From: Phoronis australis
Taxonomy: Eukaryota; Phoronida; Phoronidae
NCBI GenBank assembly: GCA_002633005.1
Contig: NMRA01000108.1
Location: 887,855 to 951,854 of the forward strand
DNA length: 64,000 nt
Direction of reading: 5' to 3'
The position numbers were made by a program, and so were the translations under genes. The notes under the pieces are model-generated. The model searched no databases, was not told the DNA's origin, and saw only the letters and a program-made list of their open reading frames with translations. Position 1 is the stretch's first letter. Each line of letters starts with the position of its first letter. Shown one piece after another: positions 53,901-62,315 of this stretch.

Positions 53901-56900
53901 TACAACACGATGAAACACCAATGGGCGATTAGTCGGAAAATTATGCCCATGTGCGTTTATTTGGTGTTATAACTTCTAGTGTCAAGTGTCCAGATAGTGG
54001 AGCGTTTTTTATTTGGAAAATTTCCTCTTAAAAGCCCACTCGGCATCAACTTTTAGTCACAAATTCAGTTTTGTGGAGCATTTATCATTTATAAAAACAA
54101 AGTGCTGGCGAACCCAGAAGGGTTGTTTCACTTACAAAAATACATATTGCACTTTATGCTAGCATTTGCCTCGCCAAAACTATGACTTTCCGTTTACACG
54201 CACCCTTTTCCGAATAAACACGTGGCGTTTATTTGGTGTTACTAAAACACCTGAAAATTTTCATTTTCTGATTACACCCCATGGGCTTATCTACGGATAA
54301 TCCCCCGGTAGCGATTTTAAGCAGACAAACCTGGCAAATGTTAAGAGCTATTGCCAAATTTACAAGTTCAAACATTTCATTAAAAGTTAAATGTAATGTT
54401 AAACCCTTCCTAAGACACTCACCGTCTTAATTTCATCAACAATCAACACAGCTGTCACCTCACAGGATGCGGGGAAAACACACACCTCTTGCTCAAATTG
54501 TTACTATGAAAGTATGGAGCGCAAACAAAATGAATATTTTATATCTGTCTAATGGATAACACGCTCAATCGCCATATGAACAACTATTGGGGCACAGGTT
54601 TCTAAATTACCGTCTGCAGGGAGATGTTGCGCCATACAACAATGGGAAAAAATTGATCGCGTTAATTAAAACTATACAAGCGAAACGCATACGGGAATGG
54701 AGCAGGTGTGTGTCTGTGAGTTTGTCAACAGAAGTAGTCTAGATTAAGAAGGAAGGTTGGTAATTTACAAAAGAAAACCCAAGTTTAAAGCCTGAAGTTG
54801 ACGGTACACCTTGTGGGAATGTCCTCAAAATATTGTTTGACGGTAGCAGAGGGATAGAGCTAAAAATGGTGGGGAATTTAGTTGGTGCTACTTACTTTTT
54901 ATAAAAATAATAAAAATTAAATTTTACTAATTAGGTACATTGTAGGAGACACTTTACTCTAATTCTTCAGATATTTTCAGGGCTAAAATTATAATTGATA
55001 TTTAAACCTTCTATGAATAACAAAAAATACTGATGAACTGCGCGGACGAGCAAAATCCATCTTACTGCCTGCAACACATTCAGTTTTGCAAGATATTGAA
55101 AAAATATTTGCAGGCAGTCTAGTCCATCAAGTAACAGACGTGCGCAGGCCGTTCAGGAGGGCTCTCTGCACTGATCACCTGGAACCATCTTTATGCTTTA
55201 TCAATATACAACTGTATAGTTTAAACTGAGCTGAGGAACTAGAAACCTGACTCAAAGGACTAGCGGTGTCGGTGCCCCCGTGCGACTCGTACCTACAACT
55301 CTGAGTAAAAGCGTGGCCACTTATCTCACTAGGCCCCACTGGCTCCTCAAACATGTTTTTTAATTTAGAACAGGTATCATAACTGGGCTGATGGGGTTGA
55401 TGCAGGCCTTCAGCTGTAATTCAACCACTAACTCTTGAAGCATTAACTAGAAAAACACAATGAATAAAAATGGATCAAACTGTGCCGAGAGCTATTTCTA
55501 CTCAGCAAGCAGTGTTGAGATAAATAACATCTGATTGAAAAATATACCGAGCATTCGAGCAAATTATTGTGCAGGAAATGAGAAATAATTTTTATACATG
55601 AACTAAATCTTCTGGAGTTCGTGACATGCCAGAAATATTTTTGTTACTAAAGTGACATTACGAACGAGAAAATTGATTTTCTGAACTTGGCCCACGCACC
55701 GATTCGAATCGAGAACCTTGAGATATGCAGCCAATGAGCTATGACTGTATTTCAAGCGTGTTGAAACGGTAAAATCACCGACCTTGATTTCAGCACGTCT
55801 GGCAGACATTGGCAACAACTGGTGGTTTGTCATAAAATCACAAAAACCATGGATTTTATTTTATCATAGCTCTGTTCAAAGCTAATAACATCAAGAAGTT
55901 TACGCATCCGACAATAATCCCAAAAATAAAATTTTAGGCCCTAAAACCCAATAATATCTCTTTAAGATTACAGGTAAACAAAAATTCCGAACTGCAAAAG
56001 ATTAGTTCTACTTGAGCTTACACTTCACAAAAGAAGTAAGAAAAGCAGTTTTTCTCAGATTTACTTATTCTGCGGCTACATGATAAGCTTACAACTGCAG
56101 AAAATTGCACAATTGCATAGGCACGTCAAATAATCTGGCAGTACTGTGCTCACACCCATTCTGAATATTCAGCCAGGTTACAAAAGCCTCTAGATGCACT
56201 CTAGGTGACACAGAGAATTGAATGCATTAGAAAGTCAAACAAGTGGAGCATAATGTGCTTCATAGGTCTGTACTCCCATCACAAGAAACCAATGAAACTG
56301 AAAATGACCTTTGCTCTTGCAATGGTAGAACCAGATACTCCATTGAATTTTTATTATTCAATCATTGAAATCAACTCATTTTTTGAAAACTTCTCACATT
56401 CTTCAATAAAAAATCAAAAACTGCACTTCGTCAGGCTAAGCTGGTTAAAAGGAAAATTGAATTATTCTCATAAAAACTGATCTCAAACATTGCCCTTACT
56501 ATTACAGAACTTGTTCTCTGTTACCAAAAAGAACATGCAAACTCCCAACAGGTAAAGAAACATGTCAAAAAATTGGTGATTTTATTGGGGTTCACCAACC
56601 CTGACATTTGAATATGGCACGAAAGGACTTCCATTCGAAAACAGATCAGTCATGTAACAAAACAATGACCAATTCGCTGTTCGTTTTGACTCTTCAATTA
56701 AAACTTGAAATATGTTTAAATTGAAAGTTAAATAGGGCGAAATCCAGCTTGAACAGGACAAAATGCGGTTTTCAAAAACTCTACCAAAGCAAGTGGCTTT
56801 AAACACTCTATCAAAATATTCAAGCTAAACAGAACTTTATACAGTTTTTTGAATGGTCATATTTCCTCATTACCTCGTGGGCATTACACAGCAATAAGAA

Positions 56901-59900
56901 TTCCCATATTTATCAACTTCAAAAATCTGATGTTAACTACAAATTCAAATTATATTACTCTTAGTTTTGGATAACGTAAAATTCTTCAGGAGCGTTCTAA
57001 GCAGGAACACCTCTAAAACAGATCAGCACAAATTTAGGAAAATCCTTCAAAGAGCCAGGTGAATTCTCTAGCCTCTCTTACCTTTCAACACCAGTGCGCC
57101 AATGACCTTAACCTTGGTTGTACCGCATAGATCAAACATTTGTCTGACGAGGATATCTCAGTGGTTAAAAGTGCAATGACATTTAACAGCGAACGCATGC
57201 CTGCCCAAGAAGGTCAACCGCACCTCACCACAGGCAACAATTGCTGACCATATTCACTACAACTGCATCCTGCAAGAGCATATCTAAGGCCATCTACCTA
57301 AACTAACATGATTTTTCAACTTTGACAACACTTTAAAGATTATTTTTGTTGAAAATAGTACTTGCACCTGTCAAATTTACATTTCCTAAACACACTTGTA
57401 GTGTATGCTCAGAGGGCGGGACCTAATTTGTCGGTGTGTTTAAGGTTATACAGGGCCAAAGAAAAATTCCAAATTTAGCTTATCTTGGAACATCATTGTC
57501 TCATAAAAGCATTATGGGATTGACAGGAAATTTTCAAAAACCGAGCTTTTTTCGGTGCTCTCTAAAATGACGTGAGGAATAGCTTTTGAAATGTCCCACA
57601 ATTGCATGAGGGGCTATCATAAAATAGGACTTTTTTATCTTTATCAAAAATTCATAACTAGTATTACACAAGAACAATATGAAAGTTTAAAAAACTGTAA
57701 CACTTACGTGATTTAATCTTGAGCATTAGAAATGAAATTCGGTCATGTTTTCAATACATAAGAGTTAAAATCTATGGAGTGCTTTTCTAGATAGTAACTA
57801 AATACAAAGACACAGGACAACACACATAAAATAAGGTGCTTGTATCATTGAAATTTGCCCCACAACTGAGAAACAAGACAGATGATTCTCATTTCTTTTG
57901 TTTTAATTGAATCATTACAACTTACAGAATTAGTGTCTAGTGCAATCTACAACATCTGTGGCTATAACTTGGTTGTATTAAATAATGTTGTATTTAACTA
58001 TACATCTATATATGTATGTGTAAGTGTGTATATACATTTGTATATGTGAATGTATAGGTGTATACTGTATGTATATGTATGCATATGCAGTAAATTTCTA
58101 TTTATTTTGCACAAAAATAACTACCAGAACTGTCACTTTCCATTTCTTAAAGTCTTACTCCTTTACTTAAGCACAATACAAACCATGCTGCTAGTAGGAG
58201 ACTAAAATGTTCTTGATCTTTATTTTGTTGAAAAAATTGACAAAATAGAATGTCATTGTCCGCCATATTGGTGCTAAACAAATGAAGAACTAGCATGTAT
58301 CCACTGTACCTGTCAACCCTACAGATGATTTTACCTTTACTGATATTGCGTTGGGTACTTAAGTATTGCAATGGTCAGACTGAATTTTCAATACGCAGCA
58401 GCACCCCCACTCATCATTTGGAATAGAAACCACCGATAAATTTGCCGACTGTAAAAAAAAAATTTGGAAGTTACACTGAACGCACTGAATCGTTCACGCT
58501 GTGAGCGAGGTTAGATATTCAGCGTGGGTTGAGTAATGTATCGGTCAATGACGCGCAAAGAGTGATAATAACAGTGGCGTGTTCACCAAAGTGTAAGATT
58601 CACAGAAAAACATTATCCAACCAATTCTGCATGCTTAATTTTCGTGCTCTATTGCAGACCACGCCTGATCAACAGTTGGAACACATTTAAGGTGCACCTC
58701 CTGATATCTAACATCAAACAGAAGGCCACAATGAAATTGTTCATGTGGTCAAATTGTGGGCAAATTGCTTTAATCAGGCATAATGCATACAGGTGTAAAC
58801 AAACCTACACAGCTTTTGTATATGAAAAAACATATGGTGGTCCACAGTCGAAATTTTTCTATATTTAGAAAGCTTGAATAGGTACCCTAAGTAATCCAAA
58901 ACATAAGTACTAGAGCTTGGGCATAGCACTTAACAGGTGCAATGGGATTTTGGTTTTGATACAGGACAAAAGGCCTTACACCACATGGTGAATGCAGGTT
59001 TGGCTCACAGGCGAAGACTGGAAGGGGTAAACTTTCAATTTTCAATACCCCACTCTGCCCTTATCCTAAAGGTTACCACCAACTGAGCCTGCCACCAAAA
59101 CTATGGACAGTGATCCAACTGTACAGACAGGGATGGAACATTTTGACGAAATTCATACACCTGAAATTATGTAAATTTCACCATTCTGACTCACCTCAAG
59201 AAGCCATTAACCAAACCTAGTGTGGTCCCTCATAGGTCAAAATCAGTATCAGATATGTAACCTTGTTTCTGCCCAAGAGGTGTTCGTAAATCCCAGTAAC
59301 TTTTCAAGATCAAGGCCAAACTTCACAGGTAAACCTCTCGCATGCACACACTGAATCTTTCAGGTAAATTCTCCCTGAAACCTGTCCAACTTGGTCATGA
59401 CCAAAGGCGTTACTCCTATTTAGTTACCTCTGCTATGATTGACATGTCATGCAAACTGCCAAGTTAAGTGGAGGAACACCCATCAGCATGGGCAGTTGAC
59501 ACATATTGCAGTAATTGCTAGGTAACCCTATTACCATCCAAGTTATCGCAAGTAGCACAAAAAAAGACCAGTCACTACTCGTTATTAATGACACCAGAGA
59601 CCCCTGTGAGGATAACTTCTACGGACACAACTGTAACAAAAAGTCCACGCTTCGCTGTTATATTCAAGCATCGAAGCATCAATGTTAAACAGGAAAACGC
59701 AACAAAAATTTCATATAAAATAGCCCAAGACACATCCCTTAGGTCCCTTCGCCCTCCAATGCACACACCAAAACAAACCATGGTGCACCCAACCCACACC
59801 CACTACCTGAGGCACACCTTTACACTGTACTTCACACCCAACCAACAGGTACATGCACTTGAACTGCATAACAATAAGTGGAGCCTCAGACAAGAGGTCG

Positions 59901-62315
59901 AGACTGATCAAGTGTTGACTAGCTCTGCACATCTAACACTTCACAGAGATGGACAGCAGTTAGCAAGTGACATTATCCTACATGTAATAGGACTGCACTT
60001 TGCGTCAGTGTAACTGTAGAATTTGATGACACCAGCTTTTTCTGACACACCTAAAAGTGGTTTCTCGAAGAGCCTACAGCCAAAAGCTGGGGCGTTTTTT
60101 GGCTATTGACTTGCTTTTAGTCTGCTCCCAAGCAGGCTACAATTTTTTGTCTTTCAGCTTCGAATTATAATCAGAATTTCTGACTTTTAGCCCCAAGACA
60201 AAAGTCACCAGGCCGGGCCCATTGTAATGATCGCAGGATTATTACTCACAGGAATCTTTCATTACAGGTTCCTCATGGGTAAAGTCCTCCAACCTACCTT
60301 TTTCTCGAAAAGTTGTAGAGGCCAAATGATCACGTATTTCATGTGATCTGTGGCAAAAAGTCTTTTATGTCAACAAAAACAATGAGAAATGTGCGGTTAA
60401 CTTGTTGGCAAACAATGGTCTTCTCTCTACAAATGCATGCATTCAGGAAGTCACAAAGTAAACCTTATCCACAAAATTTCGAAACAGAGGCGCGGGCACT
60501 TTACCACATAAGAGGAACTAGTACATTTCTATTTTATTACCTTTATCTCTTTCACGCCAATTTTTATTCTAATATCACAACTAAAGCAAAAAATGGAATG
60601 TTACAGGGTAACTTTGTAAACACACATTAACCGGTTTTTCACTCACATCAGACACTTGCTAAAAAATTAGAGGGTGGAGCATAAAGCCGATCATGGTTGT
60701 TTAAAAACATGTTTTTCAGAAGTCAGTTGTGGGAACTGATCAGCTGAAACTACCACACTGACTATTCATTACTCGAAGCTAAGCGACTTTAGCACGTTTC
60801 TGGGTTTCAAAATTTGCATGAGACTGCTGTTTAGAAAGACACAGCCACTTTCAAGGAAGTCTCGACAGCATAAATTAGGGTGGACATTAAGTCGATCATG
60901 GGTGTTGCAAATTTGCAGGCGTTAACCCAGTTGGCTACAACACTTCTTCAAATGCTCGATACAAATGAAAGGTGCTTAGTTAAACGTAAGCTCATTATCC
61001 GTTTCAAAGCAGACTTTTTCCGATCAATACCAAATCAACAACTGATAGGATTACAAAAGTTGCAATCTCATTTACATCTGCTGGAAAACCTTATTACGAG
61101 ATTAGGTTTTACTTAAACCATGAAACTAGTTTCAAGAGTTAATGGCCAATTGCATAGGTTCTCACCACCAGGTGGCACTCATGAAGAAAGGTTCCTTTTT
61201 ACCATCTGAATACAGGTAGACTGAGACTACACAGCAAAACGGTTACAAAATTTTCAATTTAGCACATTGCTAAAATTGTTATGTTTTTATTTTTCAGATG
61301 CTTACCATGTCGTTGTAAATGCTCAAAATTTTACCAAATATTTGGAAATAGCTATGCCATACATAATCATGCTATACGCAAAGTAAAGTTTCCTGAGAAG
61401 TCATTTTTGTTGAGAAATTTGGATAAATGAAGTTTCACCTGTCCGCCATATTGTGTACCAAACTGAAAAATTTTTACCATCGGAAAGAGGGCACTGTGAA
61501 TTCATGTATTTGTCTATTTTGTAAATTTTCCTAGCTAAGCATCTTATTCAGTATATTCATCCCACTTCAAAGAATAGTTTTGCAGAATCGCTCAGATTTA
61601 TCAACCTTTTCAAAAGCATCAAAACGAATGCCAGGAAAAAATATTCTATAAAGAAAGGTAAATCAACATTTTGGCGGTACTCTTTATGAAAGGGCGTGTG
61701 GTAAGAGGATACAGCTGACATACCATTCTAAATCACTTAAAATTTCGGTAAAAAACTTGTAGAAGGAGACGAAAATTAATACATTGAAAGCCTTTTAGGG
61801 GAAAGAATGTCTCCAAAAACAATAAGTTTTGTGCACCTTTGATGTGTAAATAATTCGAGACAATCCCTTATTTAATTCCAGAACCACAGCAATATTAGCC
61901 TTTAGACGCGACAGTAATCAAGACACACTAGCTCCCCCTGTCCCGTCTTACATTCACCAGAAAACCCGCTCATCCCCACCCCCCCCCGGTTCATTTATGG
62001 TTGGCATAGCTGGCCTGTTCCAATATAGTTGCTCGCATACCTGTACAAAACATAGCAAACATTCCTTCACCTGGATATCTCTTAGTACACTATCATGGTA
62101 AACATAATTAAATAAAGGTTAGGTGAGAAAAAGCTCTTGTGTAAATAAATCAACGTAGTAGCAGCAGCAGCTGATGCAGGCTGCTTATTCTTGTGACTTA
62201 GAGGCGGATGTTGATCTGGCGTGCACATAGGTGAAACGAGCGAGGTATCAGGTCGGCATCTCGAAAAATGGTTACTTACAAAGAAGTCAAAGTTCAGCCA
62301 TTCACAAACACAGTG
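38848..62315 (-). CDS. CTC1: CTC1-like telomere maintenance gene, span of recognised exons
   Basis: CTC1 is the large subunit of the CST complex. It binds single-stranded telomeric DNA in the nucleus and recruits DNA polymerase alpha-primase for fill-in of the C strand. About twenty short minus-strand exons are open, bounded by GT/AG, and mostly agree in phase. By eye they follow human CTC1 (recalled, not searched) in order: an SCELIDLDL-like segment, a [10 protein letters not shown]-like segment, [14 protein letters not shown]-like, LQLRDQSG-like, RFQLIVE-like, ARVYVQFF-like, KRNFCVPP-like, a GLLPG...VHFS-like segment, the zinc ribbon, and VDEPMTMFLWTLC-like. Family knowledge: CTC1 is a string of seven OB folds and evolves fast, which fits the weak residue identity. 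N-terminal exons right of 62.3 kb are missing. Several joins are unresolved (57.0 kb, 51.4 kb, 40-41 kb). Alternative: another multi-OB protein of the RPA70 type. Confidence 0.6.
39303..39357 (-). CDS. CTC1: CTC1-like exon t (phase 2 to 0)
   Basis: Eighteen codons reading LFVDLPSAFGGVRCEVDT, with a GTGAGT donor. The start phase agrees with exon s. It resembles human LLEFVQVPGRVVLQF. About a dozen residues of the human chain between s and t are not represented. Confidence 0.5.
39358..41642. other. Intron of CTC1-like gene with SINE
   Basis: Contains a full SINE (40045-40286). A well-formed splice pair at 39945/39907 encloses 39 bases but cannot be read in the phase left by exon s. Near 41440 a GTAAGT donor ends a short frame SKLVFLTLVGG. 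Neither is called as an exon. Confidence 0.4.
40045..40286 (+). mobile_element. tRNA-headed SINE, full copy
   Basis: The head has an A-box-like gtggcctagtggg (about 40055) and a B-box-like gagtttgagtccc (about 40093). Then follows a body with aataaagcatgaaaatggtt, gatcagtgtaatgggcccac, and the 3' end agaccgcctgcaagtatttt. The other two copies share the body and 3' end. Confidence 0.65.
41643..41779 (-). CDS. CTC1: CTC1-like exon s, zinc-ribbon OB fold (phase 0 to 2)
   Basis: Forty-five codons after acceptor TTTCATTCTTGAATCAG; donor GTAGGG. It has WELMFRC, a C-x2-C pair, two further cysteines at +8 and +14 from the second, then TVSLLLIEDS. This matches human LFWVCAYC, two later cysteines and IIRLLVEDG. 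Family knowledge: the C-terminal OB fold of CTC1, like RPA70 OB-C, carries a zinc ribbon. This is the strongest marker for the gene's identity. Confidence 0.7.
43249..43500 (+). mobile_element. TA-MITE copy G
   Basis: Left end caggtttcttcaaaattaga then acacaatatggcggg. Right end gttcaaatatgaagaaactt tacgg. The internal motif caattttggccattactttc is shared with copy F. Confidence 0.6.
43959..44060. repeat. 21-base tandem array, about five units
   Basis: Unit ccctcaaattttgatccacc a, nearly identical in five successive copies, with decayed copies on both sides (from about 43919). Intronic. Confidence 0.9.
45183..45510. repeat. Degenerate tctagtt array
   Basis: Many imperfect repeats of roughly 20-30 bases built from tctagttnttagttttctag. 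Short exact runs include ctagttatgtctagttatg. Confidence 0.75.
47091..47158. repeat. Hairpin element, 23-base arms
   Basis: gcccacattttgagaaccag ttt (47091-47113) is repeated inverted at 47136-47158 with two mismatches, around a 22-base loop. A diverged copy lies at 34985-35056. Confidence 0.7.
49961..50110 (-). CDS. CTC1: CTC1-like exon r (phase 0 to 0)
   Basis: Exactly fifty codons, with acceptor TGATCTCTTGTCAG and donor GTATTT. It contains MNGIVPECFDLGGIHMS and DDLMVFRASGHVVL, matching the human order GLLPG, VHFS, then YCCFRSSTYVQVL of the penultimate OB fold. Codon choice is clearly coding. The next exon is 8.2 kb away. Confidence 0.7.
50111..51351. other. Intron of CTC1-like gene
   Basis: No minus-strand exon supported. 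A plus-strand terminal exon candidate lies at 51258-51323. Confidence 0.35.
51258..51323 (+). CDS. Plus-strand terminal exon candidate
   Basis: Acceptor TATGCTCGGTTTCAG, then 21 codons (VTSANVSVNSHLTRILHGMF and E) and TAA, in a locally CpG-rich stretch. No partner exon found. It is only about 30 bases from CTC1-like exon q on the other strand. Confidence 0.25.
   Translation: MTSANVSVNSHLTRILHGMFE
51352..51382 (-). CDS. CTC1: Possible CTC1-like exon q (phase 1 to 2)
   Basis: Nine codons reading KCEYFPAQI. The acceptor is CTTCGCATCTCCCAG and the donor GTAAGG. It resembles human AECEFPPHLDVYI. The phases do not meet p or r, so at least one exon on each side is missing or the call is wrong. Confidence 0.35.
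52322..52484 (-). CDS. CTC1: CTC1-like exon p (phase 2 to 0)
   Basis: Fifty-four open codons including TVTKSVDAVCLSIHSSQ, like human NFTDSLVSFSAEILSR. The acceptor is CCATAAG and the donor GTATTG. The start phase agrees with exon o. This is one of the longest exons of the gene. Confidence 0.55.
52611..52642. repeat. (AAATAC)n microsatellite
   Basis: Five perfect hexamer units. In an intron between CTC1-like exons o and p. Confidence 0.9.
52689..52761 (-). CDS. CTC1: CTC1-like exon o (phase 1 to 2)
   Basis: Twenty-three codons ending YVLIVLILTSDA, with acceptor ACTGCTTTTAG and donor GTGAGA. With exon p it reads LTSDARFHL, like human HLIFFGSSVRWFEFL. Codons are AT-rich and the upstream join needs the alternative donor of exon n. 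Confidence 0.4.
52851..52902 (-). CDS. CTC1: CTC1-like exon n (phase 2 to 0)
   Basis: Seventeen codons reading CIALHLENQKNSTVQQQ with coding-like codon choice; donor GTTAGT. An acceptor 25 bases earlier is in frame too and would add FLERPHLR. Use of a GTACCA donor four bases further on would give the phase needed by exon o. Confidence 0.5.
53566..53600 (-). CDS. CTC1: CTC1-like exon m (phase 0 to 2)
   Basis: Eleven codons reading SEVIVHEPDFW plus two bases. The acceptor is TTTCTGTCTCAG and the donor GTAAAG. The phases agree with l and n. Confidence 0.4.
54464..54503 (-). CDS. CTC1: CTC1-like exon l (phase 2 to 0)
   Basis: Thirteen codons reading NNLSKRCVFSPHP. The acceptor has an excellent pyrimidine tract ending TTTCATAG and the donor is GTGAGG. 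It parallels human LMKRNFCVPPGASP. A second frame (VTAVLIVDEIKT to a GTGAGT donor at 54422) is also open but does not agree in phase with exon k. Confidence 0.4.
54611..54671 (-). CDS. CTC1: CTC1-like exon k (phase 1 to 2)
   Basis: Nineteen codons reading LINAINFFPLLYGATSPCR, with donor GTAATT. Joined to exon j it gives SNVRV plus this peptide. That parallels human QARVYVQFFLADALIL, and the phases agree. Confidence 0.6.
55099..55350 (-). mobile_element. tRNA-headed SINE, second full copy
   Basis: On the minus strand: head gagccagtggggcctagtga, B-box-like ggtacgagtcgca, body ataaagcataaagatggttc, gatcagtgcag, and 3' end agactgcctgcaaatatttt. Clearly the same family as 40045-40286, diverged. 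Confidence 0.65.
55680..55760 (-). mobile_element. Second tRNA-like SINE head
   Basis: The minus strand carries tcatagctcattggctg (A-box-like) and ggttctcgattcgaatcgg (B-box-like) at proper spacing. No full acceptor stem or CCA context, so a SINE head or tRNA pseudogene rather than a working tRNA. Confidence 0.45.
56596..56747 (-). CDS. CTC1: CTC1-like exon j (phase 2 to 1)
   Basis: Fifty open codons including NIFQVLIEESKRTANW, like human ERFQLIVERDVRSSFPSWK at the end of an OB fold, then FVPYSNVRV leading into exon k. The acceptor TGTCCTGTTCAAG was chosen because its phase agrees with exon i; earlier AGs are also open. The donor is GTGAAC. Confidence 0.6.
56874..56926 (-). CDS. CTC1: CTC1-like exon i (phase 0 to 2)
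   Basis: Seventeen codons reading IFEVDKYGNSYCCVMPT, with donor GTAATG. It follows the OB-fold pattern of human CLQLRDQSGSLPCLLLA closely. The end phase agrees with exon j. The start phase does not agree with g or h, so something between 56.93 and 57.08 kb is unresolved. Confidence 0.5.
56959..57012 (-). CDS. Possible CTC1-like exon h (phase 1 to 1)
   Basis: Seventeen codons reading VFLLRTLLKNFTLSKTK after a strong acceptor (GATCTGTTTTAG). The start phase agrees with exon g. The donor GTAATA would leave only 32 bases before exon i, and the phase does not match. Either a base is missing in the assembly or this is not an exon. Confidence 0.3.
57082..57143 (-). CDS. CTC1: CTC1-like exon g (phase 2 to 1)
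   Basis: Twenty codons including FDLCGTTKVKVIGALVLK, with a GTAAGA donor. Joined to exon f it reads like human [20 protein letters not shown], so f and g together give the first strands of one OB fold. The acceptor lies in the antisense 5' end of a tRNA-like repeat (about 57148-57185), so the splice site may come from a SINE. Confidence 0.55.
57148..57260 (+). mobile_element. tRNA-like repeat at CTC1-like exon g
   Basis: gacgaggatatctcagtggt then taaaagtgc resembles a tRNA 5' half with an A box; a weak B-box-like ggtcaaccgcacc follows near 57213. Its antisense 5' end supplies the acceptor region of exon g. Confidence 0.35.
57990..58095. repeat. tg/ta-rich simple repeat
   Basis: Imperfect alternating stretch such as tatatgtatgtgtaagtgtg and gtatgtatatgtatgcatat. 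Confidence 0.7.
59195..59228 (-). CDS. CTC1: CTC1-like exon f (phase 1 to 2)
   Basis: Ten codons reading TTLGLVNGFL with split codons at both ends, and a GTGAGT donor. It matches the start of a human OB fold, SGAVTGVLNEP. Its phases agree with exon e on one side and exon g on the other. Confidence 0.5.
59588..60013 (+). other. Long A/C-rich open frame, 141 codons
   Basis: Open from about 59520, with the first ATG at 59588 and TAA at 60011. Includes SAHLTLHRDGQQLASDIILH. The strand is A/C-rich, which lowers stop frequency, and no splice partner is visible. It lies in the intron between CTC1-like exons e and f. A chance frame is likely; a plus-strand exon is possible. Confidence 0.25.
60250..60347 (-). 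CDS. CTC1: CTC1-like exon e (phase 2 to 1)
   Basis: Thirty-two open codons with hydrophilic content, including REKGRLEDFTHEEPVMKDS, between a CTTTTTGCCACAG acceptor and a GTGAGT donor. This fits the acidic linker before the middle OB folds of human CTC1. A second frame is open over part of it, ending at an internal GTAGGT. The longer frame is preferred because its phases match both neighbours. Confidence 0.5.
60647..60658 (-). CDS. Possible 12-base microexon of CTC1-like gene
   Basis: A strong acceptor (CTAATTTTTTAG) and a perfect GTGAGT donor enclose 12 bases, so phase is kept (2 to 2). Without it the joined codon between exons c and e would be a stop, which argues for it. Such short AG...GT pairs also arise by chance. 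Confidence 0.25.
61166..61205 (-). CDS. CTC1: CTC1-like exon c (phase 1 to 2)
   Basis: Forty bases reading GKKEPFFMSATW between split codons. The acceptor is CTGTATTCAG and the donor GTGAGA. Codons are coding-like. It matches the beta-strand pattern [10 protein letters not shown] of human CTC1. A MITE copy (61246-61479) ends only about 40 bases upstream of the acceptor. Confidence 0.55.
61246..61479 (-). mobile_element. TA-MITE copy H
   Basis: Left end caaaattttcaatttagcac after TA. Right end tccgccatattgtgtaccaa then aaatttttacca. It sits about 40 bases upstream of the acceptor of CTC1-like exon c. Confidence 0.6.
62041..62089 (-). CDS. CTC1: CTC1-like exon b (phase 0 to 1)
   Basis: Sixteen codons plus one base, reading CTKRYPGEGMFAMFCT. 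The acceptor follows a T-rich tract and the donor is GTATGC. Its start phase agrees with exon a and its end phase with exon c. The end plus exon c looks like human [20 protein letters not shown]. Confidence 0.5.
62280..62315 (-). CDS. CTC1: CTC1-like exon a (phase 0 to 0)
   Basis: Twelve codons reading HCVCEWLNFDFF. The acceptor has a long pyrimidine tract ending CACCTCAG and the donor is GTAAGT. It resembles the human CTC1 stretch around SCELIDLDLSWLG in the first OB fold. It is the first exon I can support on the N-terminal side; upstream exons are not seen. Confidence 0.5.

Larger units (their letters stand above)
54672..56595. other. Intron of CTC1-like gene with SINEs
   Basis: Contains a minus-strand SINE (55099-55350) and a second tRNA-like head (55680-55760). 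No exon seen. Confidence 0.4.
57144..59194. other. Intron of CTC1-like gene
   Basis: Contains a tRNA-like repeat start at the exon g boundary, a tg/ta-rich stretch (57990-58095) and a one-ended MITE-like sequence near 58255-58290. Confidence 0.4.

Noticed and set aside
55680-55760. Functional tRNA gene
   Set aside because: A- and B-box-like motifs are present, but stems do not close into a full cloverleaf by eye. A SINE head is more likely.
60214-60240. Fourth SINE copy
   Set aside because: Only about 18 bases (gggcccattgtaatgatc) match the SINE body. Too short to support.
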